Positions 1 to 15,400 of a stretch of DNA of 64,000 nt are shown piece by piece. This DNA comes from Enoplosus armatus. Its lineage: Eukaryota; Chordata; Actinopteri; Centrarchiformes; Enoplosidae. Within the stretch, counting starts at the first letter, position 1. Every line of letters starts with the position of its first letter. The stretch lies in contig NC_092190.1 of the NCBI RefSeq assembly GCF_043641665.1, positions 16,217,548-16,281,547 of the forward strand, in the 5' to 3' direction. The position numbers were made by a program, and so were the translations under genes. Below the pieces are notes generated by a model that did no database searches, had not been told where the DNA came from, and was given only the letters and a program-made list of their open reading frames with translations.

Positions 1-2310
1 ATGTACATGGCGCCAGCTACGCACTGCAAAGTGAGACAACATAGGAAAATGTAAAGGGAATTTGGCTGTGTGGATCTGTGTCAAATCTTTTAGTTGCATT
101 ACGAACAAAAAGCTTCAATCAAAAAATATAAATTTTAGTCCAACCAAGATTTGTCACTCGCCTGGCCAAACACATAGAGGAGGCCCACGGTTCCCCCCAC
201 CCTGCCACCCAGGACGGTGGAGATCATGGAGTAGATTCCTCCACTCCCAACACCACAGTGCTCTGACACTCCGATCCCCGACATCACCGTCACTAAGGCA
301 ACCAGCACGACCAAGGAGACCAGGAGCATCCCGAGCAGCACACCTGTGTTCCCCTGCATGGGGGGACGAAATACATTAATATATTATACATATTATGTGT
401 ACATCTGTTGCATGTAAGTTATCTACTGAAAAATCTAAATTTATTTTACATTCTCGCACTATTTGCTGCTTCAAAATCCCATCATTTGATTTCAGCTTCA
501 GTATTAAGAAAAACTACAGACGAGTGATGGTGTACATATTTGGAAGACGTTCTGGTGAAATCAGGCCCATTAAACCTCATACTATTGACTCATACACTCT
601 TTTCTTTTGCACAATGAGTAATAAGGAAGCAAGTGATGTTTGATGAGATGCATCTCACTCTAGATAAGAAACCCTGTCTCCCACATGGCAAACTATGTTT
701 TTAGCTGTCAAGTTAAAAACCCAAACGGATGTAGCAGTTAAGATCACAGGGTCTTTGTGGCTGTGTCCTGAGATGACACATGCACATTAAAGTGTCTGTG
801 ATCAACTGACAGGGTGACACATACTTAATGATGGTTGCAGCTAAAAATCTAAATCAAAACAGAGCTAGACAGAGATGTGTAAGGCACACAGACATTATAA
901 AAGTGTAAAGGTGAAAATAAAAACAATATGCAGCTATAAATGAACCCATATATACAGCACCAGTCCGCAAATGGTGCACAGTGCCCCATCGAGTCTACAC
1001 TTTTCTTATTGTGCTCCAGTGTGATTAACTGGTTTGGACAAAAACACATGACCAATTTATATTTAATTAAGGTCATTTGAACCTTAGTCCAAAGATCTTA
1101 AAGCATTATCTGCCCCAGAGTGACCACGTCCAAGTGAAGGAAAAAATATCCAGCAGAGGACGAGCTTCATCACTAGATAAAGGAGAGCAGTGACCTCCAG
1201 CCTACACGGACACAAACAGATATCTTATGGATTTTGGTTAATTCAAATCTTTCAGGTTTGTTATTTTGTCTATAAATATATTTCTTCATATGTTTGGCTT
1301 CTCTATTAATGCACATGAAGACAAATACAAACTGTGGATATGGCTGCGCAAATGGCCAGAATACATAAATATCAGGAAACTGATTATTACAGTCGTCTGA
1401 TAATCACAGTTTCCTAATATTTACAGGAAATACATGTAAAAGAGAGAGGGAAGTTGGGGTAGAGGGAGCAACACACTGCATGTATACTAACCACCAGGTA
1501 GCCGGTACGTAGGAATAGCACCACACCAAAGATGTTGATCATGCAGGTGGTGAAAACTCCATCCCAGGTACCAAAGAGCACTGGCTCCCACACTAACACT
1601 TTGATCCTCCACCATGGCTGGCTAGACTGCTGGAAGCCCTGGCCAAAGAAACGCAACAGCTAGAGCACTGGATAATTTAAAGATGCTTTAATTCAACATC
1701 AACATTCATTTTTAGACATCAGAAAAACTCCTGTAAGCTAATAACAGCACTAAGACAAAAACAACACGGCCTCTGCACTGCTGTTTATGGTGCTTTCAGA
1801 TCTGAATGAAGGTTGTTTGTTTGCTTTGATTCCTTTAAAACATAAAAAAAGGAAAAAGACTCTGGTTAAAGGCAATGTCAGATGATGGAGGCACAGCAAA
1901 GGTTGATGGGATATTATTTGACATATTAATCCCTATAGGTAAAGTGAAACACTGACTGAATAAACACAAAGGGTGAAGAGGGAGCTTCAAACTCACTAAG
2001 CAACACATATTGATTGGATGTGAAAGTGGATATAAGGGCATTTCTTTTATGTAAAAATCAGTCCTCCACATGCCAAGCCAGATCCTAACGATACAGAAAC
2101 AAGTTCTCTGTCCTCTCTTAGCCTCCATCACTCTGAATCTGGGAAACATTGGAGCCAACACGGCAAACATCTTACCTGTGCATCTTCATGAAACAGATCG
2201 TGGACATGTGTGTTGGTGCTGGTGTCAGAGACTCCCCCCTTCAACAGTCCTGCCCCTGCTATCTCCTTGTCACAGGTGTGCACAGTCCAACCTATTGGCA
2301 GTGTTTCCAT
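1..2310 (-). CDS. slc12a8: slc12a8, solute carrier family 12 member 8 (partial, 5' coding exons)
   Basis: This is the N-terminal part of a cation-chloride-cotransporter family membrane protein (SLC12A8/CCC9); the rest lies beyond the left edge. Three coding exons join in phase 0: 2310-2176 (45 codons, Met at 2310, ending LFHEDAQ before GTAAGA), 1659-1492 (56 codons, containing [13 protein letters not shown] and [16 protein letters not shown]) and 353-162 (64 codons, containing [19 protein letters not shown] and [13 protein letters not shown]). These follow human SLC12A8 as I remember it closely, including the LFHE and QPWW motifs just before transmembrane segment 1. Exons 2 and 3 cover TM1 and TM2 with the start of TM3. 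The start Met is inferred: it opens the frame just after a CTGTAG that could be an acceptor of a 5' UTR exon. The donor after 162 reads CAG|GCGAGT, a GC-AG type site. SLC12A8 has been linked to polyamine/amino-acid and nicotinamide mononucleotide transport; substrate cannot be judged here. Confidence 0.88.
354..1491 (-). other. slc12a8 intron between coding exons 2 and 3
   Basis: The intron is GT-AG: donor GTTAGT at 1491-1486 and acceptor GCAG ending at 354, phase 0. It is AT-rich, and I see no second gene or recognisable repeat in it. Confidence 0.8.
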
Positions 2311-2406
2311 AGCAACCTACAGGTGTAAACAGTTAGGCCAACACTTCTATATCACATACAAAAATTCCTTAATAAGTCACCACATTACTTTGCTCTGTTG
2401 AGGAAG

Positions 2407-2511
2407 TCAGCAGAGTTTGTCTTGAAACTTGTAATTGGTCCCGCCCATCTCCCGGTTAAACAGCAGCAGGTGCAGGGCCACGAGGACACCCGGATACAGC
2501 TGGGTGTGCTC
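2407..2511 (-). other. coding-like stretch upstream of slc12a8, unassigned
   Basis: On the minus strand a possible acceptor (GTGTCAG at 2512-2518) is followed by 34 open codons and TGA (2409-2407). The frame reads EHTQLYPGVLVALHLLLFNR and ends KFQDKLC. Third positions are G/C-rich through the first half. I do not recognise the peptide. It may be the last coding exon of an unknown gene, a 5' UTR segment of slc12a8 with a chance frame, or an old repeat. No convincing upstream partner exon was found between 2520 and 3700. Confidence 0.25.
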
Positions 2512-3714
2512 CTGACACGCAGCGAAATAAACGAGCTAACAGCCATGCATACATTTTACTAACAGTTAACTAAAACAATAAATCAGTCAAGACAGGCCGC
2601 GCTTTGCAGTGATATAATGGAAGGTGTTATTAGCCTCAAACAGCGGTGAACAGATTTTTACAACAGTTTTACCTCAATTTGGGGATATAAAATAACTATT
2701 TGGGCACTGTCCTTTAAAACAAACATATTTGTTGGCAACTAATAGTCAGCATTAATTGCATATGGTATTTGTGTGGTGCAAGAGTAGCTGCGTCCTCCTC
2801 ACTGACAGAACTCAGCAGCAGTACCCTCGATACTCTCGCTACTCACCCTATAAAGAGACCGTAGAAGCCGAACCTAATTAACAAATTCGTCAATTTAATA
2901 TAATTCCTCGTCGCTAAAGTAAAGTATACTCCAGTGCCTTTTCTGAATTGCTGAAATTCACTCTTAAATTAGCCAATAACCAATACGGCAACTTTAAGAA
3001 ATACAATTGTACTTAATTTTTTTTTTTTTTTCTAAATTGATTTACCAAAAAGTAACGTTAGTGGGTGGAGTGAAACAAAACGTACATCATTTTAAGTGTC
3101 CTCACACAAAATATGTGTGTTTATGTGCCACATTGAGGAGCACCTTTGTATTCAGAAATGTCTTTTTTCTTTACAAGGCAAATACTTGAAAAGACTTTTA
3201 AGTGTTTGGCGTGACGTTGTGTCCAGCGTCTCAGTTAAACCTACCTTTCAGAGTCCCATATCTTTCCATGCAGAGAAAAAAGAGGAAAAATCAGCTGACA
3301 AAATGACAAATCAGTTCATAATTATTCCACTGTGCCTCAGTGATGACTCCAGTCAGTGTGACCAGGACTCCCAGCTCCTCCTGCTGTTAACAACGTGTCC
3401 TCTGGAAACGTCAGCAGCCAGCAGGTGACTTTAGATAGATGTGTTGTCACTGGTCGCCTTCCAGGGTGTGTTGCTGCTTTGCACAAGGATCCTGTGTTAG
3501 TTTTGGCAAGCCCTGCAGTAGGCAAGGTTGACTAATGATTAAAGCTGAAAAATGCACGTACCACTCAATATCCTTATCTTTTTATTGATGGAATTCCTTC
3601 CTAAAACATGTTTGGACTCTAGGTTTTGGGAAAGGAGCTTATGTTTTGGGTCATGAGGCTGTTAGTAGGCCTACATTAGGATGTTTCTGACTATTTTTTC
3701 CCCCATCTTATACA
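2512..3714. other. slc12a8 upstream region
   Basis: This non-coding stretch lies between slc12a8 and the Tc1 insertion. It has an AT-rich core with a T14 run near 3019-3032. The slc12a8 promoter is expected in the 2.4-2.9 kb part, where a GGGCGGG box (minus strand, near 2440) is visible, but no transcription start can be fixed. Confidence 0.35.
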
Positions 3715-3716
3715 TA

Positions 3717-3930
3717 CAGTGCATCCGGAAAGTATTCACAGCGCTTCACTTTTTCCACATTTTGTTATGTTGCAGCCTTATACCAAAATGGATTAAATTC
3801 ATTTTTTTTCCTCAAAATTCTACACACAACACCCCATAATGACAACGTGAAAAAAGTTTGAGATTTTTGCAAATTTATTAAAAATAAAAAACCTGAGAAA
3901 TCACATGTACATAAGTATTCACAGCCTTTG
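3717..3930 (+). repeat. left terminal inverted repeat of the Tc1 element
   Basis: It begins CAGTGCATCCGG beside TA. Its reverse complement matches 5131-5344 over nearly the full length. It carries an inner repeat of AAGTATTCACAGC near 3913, the likely second transposase-binding site. Confidence 0.9.
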
Positions 3931-3931
3931 C

Positions 3932-4972
3932 TCAATACTTTGTTGATGCACCTTTGGCAGCAATTACAGCCTCAAGTCTTTTAGAATATGATGCCACAAG
4001 CTTGGCACACCTATCTTTGGGCAGTTTCACCCATTCCTCTTTGCAGCGCCTCTCAAGCTCCATCAGGTTGGATGGGAAGCGTCGGTGCACAGCCATTTTC
4101 AGATCTCTCCAGAGATGTTCAATCGGATTCAAGTCTGGGCTCTGGCTGGGCCACTCAAGGACATTCACAGAGTTGTCCTGAAGCCACTCCTTTGATATCT
4201 TGGCTGTGTGCTTAGGGTCGTTGTCCTGCTGAAAGATAAACCGTCGCCCCAGTCTGAGGTCAAGAGCGCTCTGGAGCAGGTTTTCATCCAGGGTGTCTCT
4301 GTACTTTGCTGCATTCATCTTTCCCTCTATCCTGACTAGTCTCCCAGTTCCTGCCGCTGAAAAATATCCCCACAGCATGATGCTGCCACCACCATGCTTC
4401 ACTGTAGGGATGGTATTGGCCTGGTGATGAGCGGTGCCTGGTTTCCTCCAAACGTGACGCCTGGCATTCACACCAAAGAGTTCAATCTTTGTCTCATCAG
4501 ACCAGAGAATTTTGTTTCTCATGGTCTGAGAGTCCTTCAGGTGCCTTTTGGCAAACTCCAGGCGGGCTGCTATGTGCCTTTTACTAAGGAGTGGCTTCCG
4601 TCTGGCCACTCTACCATACAGGCCTGATTGGTGGATTGCTGCAGAGATGGTTGTCCTTCTGGAAGGTTCTCCTCTCTCCACAGAGGAACTCTGGAGCTCT
4701 GACAGAGTGACCATCGGGTTCTTGGTCACCTCCCTGACTAAGGCCCTTCTCCCCCGATTACTCAGTTTAGATGGCCGGCCAGCTCTAGGAAGAGTCCTGG
4801 TGGTTCCGAACTTCTTCCACTTACGGATGATGGAGGCCACTGTGCTCATTGGGACCTTCAAAGCAGCAGAAATTTTTCTGTAACCTTCCCCAGATTTGTG
4901 CCTCGAGACAATCCTGTCTCGGAGGTCTACAGACAATTCCTTTGACTTCATGCTTGGTTTGTGCTCTGACAT
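3932..4972 (-). CDS. Tc1-like transposase, uninterrupted DD34E frame
   Basis: This 346-residue frame has no stop or frameshift and is about the usual length for Tc1 transposases (roughly 340). The N-terminal third (about 1-120) is a paired-like helix-turn-helix DNA-binding region (SVDLRDRIV, GYRKISAALKVPMSTV) with a GRPSKLS linker at about 65-71 in place of the usual GRPR AT-hook. The catalytic domain carries D159 (WSDETKIELFG), D250 (FQQDNDPKHTA) and E285 (SPDLNPIEHLW). There are 34 residues between D250 and E285, so the triad is DD34E. The Gly-rich GGGSIMLWG motif near 194-202 is also intact. The enzyme cuts and pastes the element at TA sites in the nucleus. Start choice is the first Met, just inside the right inverted repeat. 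Activity is not shown by sequence alone, but no inactivating lesion is visible. Confidence 0.95.
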   Translation of the reverse strand: MSEHKPSMKSKELSVDLRDRIVSRHKSGEGYRKISAALKVPMSTVASIIRKWKKFGTTRTLPRAGRPSKLSNRGRRALVREVTKNPMVTLSELQSSSVERGEPSRRTTISAAIHQSGLYGRVARRKPLLSKRHIAARLEFAKRHLKDSQTMRNKILWSDETKIELFGVNARRHVWRKPGTAHHQANTIPTVKHGGGSIMLWGYFSAAGTGRLVRIEGKMNAAKYRDTLDENLLQSALDLRLGRRFIFQQDNDPKHTAKISKEWLQDNSVNVLEWPSQSPDLNPIEHLWRDLKMAVHRRFPSNLMELERRCKEEWVKLPKDRCAKLVASYSKRLEAVIAAKGASTKY

Positions 4973-5130
4973 GCACTGTCAACTGTGGGACCTTATATAG
5001 ACAGGTGTGTGCCTTTCCAAATCATGTCCAATCAACTGAATTTACCACAGGTGGACTCCAATTAAGCTGCAGAAACATCTCAAGGATGATCAGTGGAAAC
5101 AGGATGCACCTGAGCTCAATTTTGAGCTTC

Positions 5131-5344
5131 ATGGCAAAGGCTGTGAATACTTATGTGATTTCTTAGTTTTTTATTTTTAATAAATTTGCAAAGATTTCAA
5201 AAAAACTTTTTTCACATTGTCATTATGGGGTGTTGTGTGTAGAATTTTGAGGAAAAAAATTAATTTAATCCATTTTGGAATAAGGGTGTAACATAACAAA
5301 ATGTGGAAAAAGTGAAGCGCCGTGAATACTTTCCGGATGCACTG
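5131..5344 (-). repeat. right terminal inverted repeat of the Tc1 element
   Basis: It ends GGATGCACTG beside TA and mirrors the left repeat, with a few substitutions (for example GCGCCGTGAATACT against GCGCTGTGAATACT). Low divergence suggests a fairly recent insertion. Confidence 0.9.
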
Positions 5345-5514
5345 TATTTAACCCATGAGTGACAGAGAGAGACTTGATGAGTATCAAGTGATCCTGAGAG
5401 TATATATGTGGTTTTAACACATGGAAATGTAAGTACACTTTCTTGTGCAATTCTATCAATTTTGATATATTTTCGATTAAGTAATTTTTCATTAAAAAAA
5501 AACAACCACTCTGA

Positions 5515-5700
5515 CTCCACCTTCTCCTATGTGAGCATTTGCTGCTTTTCTCTATTTTCTATAATTGTAAAAATGAATATGTTTGGGTTTTGGACTGTTG
5601 GTCAGACAAAACACGACATTTAAAGACTTTCTAAAGAAGATGTATTCTGGGAAATTGTGATAACCATTTTTACAAAAAAAGCAGCTCTACACTTTCCCTC
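5515..5700 (+). repeat. teleost interspersed repeat, same family as 34240-34565
   Basis: The block contains GCATTTGCTGCTTTTCTCTA, then GGGTTTTGGACTGTTGGTCA, ACAAAACACGACATTTAAAG and TTCTGGGAAATTGTGATAAC. I recognise this series from a repeat found in many teleost genomes. The copy is truncated on both sides. It lies next to the right end of the Tc1 element. Confidence 0.6.
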
Positions 5701-5889
5701 ATTCTTGCTGAGGGCCTCAATAAAAACTCCTCTGAACACATTCAAAAACAACTGATACAGCTACACATTTTCAAGAAATGGACTTTCGTCGCTCGACTTT
5801 TGCCCCAGACTAAGTATGAATGTAATATACAGTAAATGGTTTCCTGAATGGTCTTTGCATATCAAAAACAATTCAAGGTCAAATACTGT

Positions 5890-8800
5890 GAATTATTTTA
5901 TTCATAAGGACATGACACACAACAATCAAAACAACAATTTAATCAGATTGTTTACAAATCATAATATATTGCAAAAATCTAATCATATGGGTTACTTGAC
6001 TGAAATTTATCAGCTACAATTAAAGCTGCACATTATTGATAAAACAAGTTCACTCGACCCAACAAGTTAGAGACCATGCAAATAAACCTTACTGTCTAAC
6101 TTAAGATCAACCTTACAGCGAAGCAGTACGGCTTCCTCGTCAAGCTCTTTAAAAGAATGAAAATGCCAAAGTAGAGTACAGACTCAAGAAGGAGACTCTG
6201 GTCCGCATTTGAAAGATCTTGACACGAACGACTTGTACAGAGATAAATGAGGGTAGCAATAGTGATTGCATATGATATACTGTACATATCAGTGCCTTAA
6301 ATGACATGTTTCAAAAATAGTTTTTATCAAAAAATTCATAATTCAGATCTTTTTACACAAAACAAATATTTTTTTTCCTCTAGCTTATACAAGGACACTT
6401 ATGGCCAGGTTACTGACAATAGTTAAGTAATAGGAAAAAATACAATAGTACTGCTCATATAATTCATCAATTCAAAACTCTAATTGATTCATGGGATACA
6501 ATTTTCCAAAGCCGAATTACTCAACGGCACTGTGCTTTCAATAACTGCTTATGAAATGGGTAGCTAGCAGTATATTTCAACCACAAAACGTATTTTGGAG
6601 TAATACTCCACCCAAAATCTGTTTCAACCGACCTGAATTCAAGCTGACATCAGCTGCTGAGGTTATATATTTTATACTAAAAATACTGATTTCAGGTGGA
6701 GTATCACTTTAAAACCAGCATTTTCTGGGGCTGGGGGCTTTTCATTTCAACCGTTGTATACAGTGAAATCCATCATAATGCACAATCAACTGCATTAGCT
6801 TACAAAAAAAACAATCAATAAAAGTGTTTAAAAAAAGTGTCAATTTTCTTCTGATAGCAGTGGTGAGTTATATACAAACCTCAGAAAGCCACATCTCTTC
6901 AGCAGGTGAAATGGATTCATTGTTGAATGAAAAAAATGCTGGAGAATTAATTAATGTGCCTTCCACTGACAAAAAGTGTCTCTTGCACAAGACTCATCTC
7001 TCTATTGACACAAAGACCTAACAGTACTTCTCAGAACATAAAAATATACAATGTATTTACAGTCGGATATTTTCTATACATACATTTTCTAGTGGGAATG
7101 TTCAATGAGGAAAAAATTAAGTATTTGATGATTAACGTGGGTGCTGTCTGTCCCTGATTGTCAGTAGAATTGTAACAAGAGGGAGCTAAACATCAATTTT
7201 CAAACCTAATTTGATGGTGCATATAAAAACAGTGTTTTACACAATAGCACCTAAGACATCACACATAGATGTACACATGGAAAACAATACACAGTGTGAT
7301 GAAGTACACAAGAGACCACACTCAACCACTTATTTTGTTTGCAACAGGGACCGGACTGATGTGGCTTACAAATGAATTCTAGCAAACAGGTGATAATTAT
7401 AAAAACTACAGATATCTGAAACATCTGTACTCATATACACATACTGCAGCTCAGTCAATGAAAATGCCATTTCCTTCCAACAACAGATAATAGTTTGGTG
7501 CGAAAATAAAATATGATGGACAAAATGAAATGAAGCTCCCAGATCTCAGCGTATTACAGACTGAATAGATTGATAGCTTATGTGTGTGTTGTTATTGTGC
7601 AAGTGGAATTAGTAGCCTCAGAGCACTGACTAAGAAAAAAAGAAATACATATACAGGAATGAGTAAATGAAAGGCTGGGAAAAAAATTAAATAAAAAAAT
7701 AAAGGCACAGATGCAAAACTAATAAAACTGGAAAACCAAACACCTCATTTCTTTCATAATACAGCCTTAATAAAACTCAACTTTCAATCGATATAAGGGG
7801 GTCTAATCACATTGTTGTCTCCCCAAAAATCTGTGCATCTTTCAAGAAGAACAATCAAAGTACTATAAAACTGCAGCTACAGGAGCTACATTACAAGTGG
7901 CAAAAGCAAAGAGCAACATCACTAAGGGGGTCAGTCTAAGAAATCTCATTTAACAAAAAGTTGCCTTGTAAGTAAAGGTATTCTGCAATTCCTCCACTGT
8001 GAAAGTACATCCTACATTCTCTGTAGTGAAAAATGTGCAAATTGTGCAAAAATGAAGCACAATCCTCTTAAGTAATTTCACTACAACTCACCTATACTGC
8101 TGAATTATCCTGCAACCATTGCATGTATGCAGCTATTTGATTGGGGGGGGGGGGGGTTAAATCTACTACAGCCCAACTTTTTTTTTATTACACAGCCTAT
8201 CTTGCACTAGAGTCACATTTGTAAAACAAAACAGTGCCAAGAAATTCAGCCACAGAGGGAATACATTAATCCACACATTATTAAACAATTTATGAATTGA
8301 GAACTATAATTTCTTCCAACCAAATTAGGCCCAATCTGTTAATGGAAAATACACTAGATTCCATATAACGATAAATACAATCAGTTCAATCTTTCCTGTA
8401 GTATTCATCACACATTATCATGTGGAAACACCAGTTTCAGGTGACAGTAAAGTGACTTCAACATAAAGTGGAGAATCAGTTTTGATCTAATCATGGTGTT
8501 GTTTCAGTAGACAATTTGACAGGAATTACACATCTAGGAGTGAACTTGAATTTAACAGCAAGGGGAGGTAGATACAGTAAGAGCAAAAGGGCATATATAT
8601 ATATATATAAATAGGGCCTATATTCTAATAAGTGGAAATGTTGCATTAAGCAGCACGAGTGACTTGATCATTTGTGCAAGGCAAACTGATTGACAAAACT
8701 TTACAAATAAAGTCTATGGCAATGGTATGAAAGGATATCACTATCTCTTGCATTTCACTTTGGTCGCTTAATCTCTCAATCTACATTCTGGAGCAAGAAA

Positions 8801-9053
8801 CATACCCATGCACAATTACAATTCTTTTTCTTTTTAAAGGGGAAATGCTAATTGTTATTTATCAATTTGCAGTATTACTGTTCCATGAGGTTGCACTTAA
8901 CAAAAAAAACAAAACAAAAACATTAATATGTTTTATAACAAAATGCTTTGAGAAAGAGCACATAGTTGTAATGGGACTTGTTTTGGCAAAACAGGAGACA
9001 TGAGATAAAGTGCTGCTGAAATTATTAACAGAAATTCATTCCCCCCACTCCCT
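5890..9053 (-). other. znf148: candidate 3' UTR of znf148
   Basis: About 3.2 kb of AT-rich sequence follows the znf148 stop with no open frame of interest. A minus-strand AATAAA is present at 5902-5897 and could mark the 3' end. The stretch holds an uninterrupted G14 run (8143-8156, read as C14 in the transcript) and a TA microsatellite near 8594-8609. The extent is inferred from absence of other genes and from the polyadenylation hexamer; transcript data would settle it. Confidence 0.45.
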
Positions 9054-13303
<4,250 letters not shown>

Positions 13304-13326
13304 CTTACATAGAGTAGTTCTTGAGT

Positions 13327-15215
13327 CTGTAGAAAGAAAGACATTGAGAAATTAGTGCAGCTAAATGCCAAACATACTCAATGCAAAAGTAGTTTTTTTG
13401 TATTAGTTTATTTGACATTGACATGTGAAGGAGGATGTGAAATCACACACAACCTAAACATCAAGGGATGACAAAAGTTTCAATTCCTGGCACCACAAAA
13501 CCTGAGGGAACATGTACCATGTTGGTGCTGAACCCTGGCAAGAACATGTCAACAACACTAGTTCAAATAAGGCTATGCATGTATTTTCTAGTCCCAATAG
13601 GTCTTCACTAGTTGCACGATTAGGACTAGCTCTTAAGAATGTAATTTCCAAACTTACAAAAAAGTGTTGACATTTATAATCCACCTCAGTCTCACATCTA
13701 TTGCCCAAACAATGCCTCTTCTCAGTAAAGTGTCAACGTTTGTAACTGGGTCAGCTGTTGTTTCTGTGATCTTATCTTACAAAATGTACTATACAGTGTA
13801 AGCTGATAGCAAGCACTGAGAAACAACTCAGAAAGTTGAGGATTTATTGAAATAATGTTTGGCTTTTATACACCTAAATCGTAAAAGGTTTGAAGACACT
13901 CTGTACAAGTTAATGTACTTAACTCATAAACCAGGCAGATTATTTTTATATTTCCTTCAAAGACGGCTAAATGTCAGTCTACGTTTACTACAGGGTATTT
14001 CCAAAACTGAAAGAGTAGTTAGAAAACCAGCTATGGCTACATTTTTGACTGCAACATTACACTGGTGTTGCCCTTACTTGGTGTTACACTTCAACAAGTC
14101 CTAATTAGTTAACTAGCAATCACTTGATCTTAAAACGGTAACGCTAGCTAACGTAGCACTTGTGGGCCGTTTGGTAACAGGTTTCACACTATAACGTTAG
14201 TTAACATAGACTGGCCCAGGACACAGTAAGGTAGGTAAGTATCTGTCACGGTTTAAACACACACACCAATAACCACTTAGTTCCACATGTAAACACACTC
14301 ACTGTGTCACTTAGGTTAAGTGGGTTAAGTCTCTTGCTAGCCAGCTAGCTAGCCGCGCTTGTCAGAGCCGCTACATTACATTTACAACAAGTGCTGAAGA
14401 AAAGCAGGAAGAGAGGCGGATGTGGCTTCAAATTTAAAGCTCGTCCATCACTTCAAATGGAACATGCTGTGTAAAACAAACAGAATACACTTTTAAACTC
14501 CAATTTGTGCATAGCAGTATGTGAATACTGCCACTAAAACTGTGCCACAAATCATATCAACAATACAATTGCAAAGTCCTACCTACTAACTTAACCGTTC
14601 CAATTAGCTAATATTTCGGATGACTTTTAGGTCAATTAGAAACCATTACAGAGGCATTTATTTTCCTCGACAACACAATATAGCCCCCCTCCAATGCTGT
14701 CAATTCGGCATGTTATTATTTCTGCATTAACTGAAGCAGTAAAATAGAAAGTGTATCACGTAATGCTATACTTTGAAGTCTGCGACCGGAAGTTCGATTT
14801 TACTTGGCCCACCTTGACACACTTCTACGGCCTGTTTGAAGCTAGTTAGCTAGCTGCTAGCAAGTTGCTGCAAACATTGGCATGTCTCTGCTGCTGTAAT
14901 ATTCAGTTGACACCGCATAACATTAGACGTGTCTTCTGACATGCTTGTAGTCAACAACAAATTACGACATACACGGCACAAAACACTACTTTCGTTTGCA
15001 CATTTCACCAAACTTGTCAGCGGGGCTAGTTCGCTTTCACGCTAGCGCCTCAAGCTTCCTCAGCCACTCTGCTCAATAGGCCACAATGTTATTTCCTGCT
15101 AGTAAAGCTAACGTTCGCTAACTAGCTAGCTCGCTACTAAGACAAACAATAACATACGTCTCAGTAGTTGCACAGGTGATATGTCAACTATTAAAGCTGC
15201 ATTGTTTCTTCTTAC
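13327..15215 (-). other. znf148 5' intron region
   Basis: The first coding exon probably begins at 13326, after the acceptor TTTCTACAG. The interval up to the donor at 15215 would be intron of the 5' UTR. From about 14130 on it is dense in GCTAGC and GCTAAC motifs, a common look for promoter-proximal DNA in teleosts. No open frame is supported. Confidence 0.45.
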
Positions 15216-15400
15216 CTGCTATGCGTCTTAAACCCGTTTAGCTGTCATGATTGTTATGCAAGACTACAGTGTAATGATGGTGTGCGGAATAATCAAATAC
15301 ACCATCACATTTCATGAAGGCATGGAAATTCCTATTTGTCGCCATCTAGTGGTTAACATTGGTTAGAGAGGAACAGTGCGCTCCTGATCACTGCTGCTCA
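15216..15400 (-). promoter_or_regulatory. znf148: candidate non-coding first exon and promoter of znf148
   Basis: A strong donor is seen on the minus strand at 15215 (CATAGCAG|GTAAGAAG). It follows sequence without a long frame, as expected for an untranslated first exon; mammalian ZNF148 also has untranslated 5' exons. The transcription start is not visible and is placed here only by inference. Confidence 0.4.

Larger units (their letters stand above)
3717..5344 (-). mobile_element. complete Tc1/mariner (Tc1-like) DNA transposon
   Basis: The element is 1628 bp and flanked on both sides by a TA dinucleotide (3715-3716 and 5345-5346), the target duplication of Tc1/mariner elements. Its terminal inverted repeats are about 210 bp (about 3717-3930 and 5131-5344). 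Both begin CAGTGCATCCGGAAAGTATT, and the outer 80 bases differ at only a few positions. Inside each repeat the motif AAGTATTCACAGC recurs (left copy near 3913), giving the IR/DR arrangement seen in many fish Tc1 elements. A single intact transposase frame fills the interior on the minus strand. It sits between the 3' end of znf148 and the 5' end of slc12a8 and interrupts neither. Confidence 0.96.

Noticed and set aside
3240..3440. Minus-strand MERYGTLK frame ending at GTAGGT as a first exon for the 2407-2511 segment
   Set aside because: The reading phase (phase 1 end) does not fit the phase 0 start of 2511, and no other support was seen.
3954..4883. Plus-strand open frames inside the transposon
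   Set aside because: They are antisense shadows of the intact minus-strand transposase.
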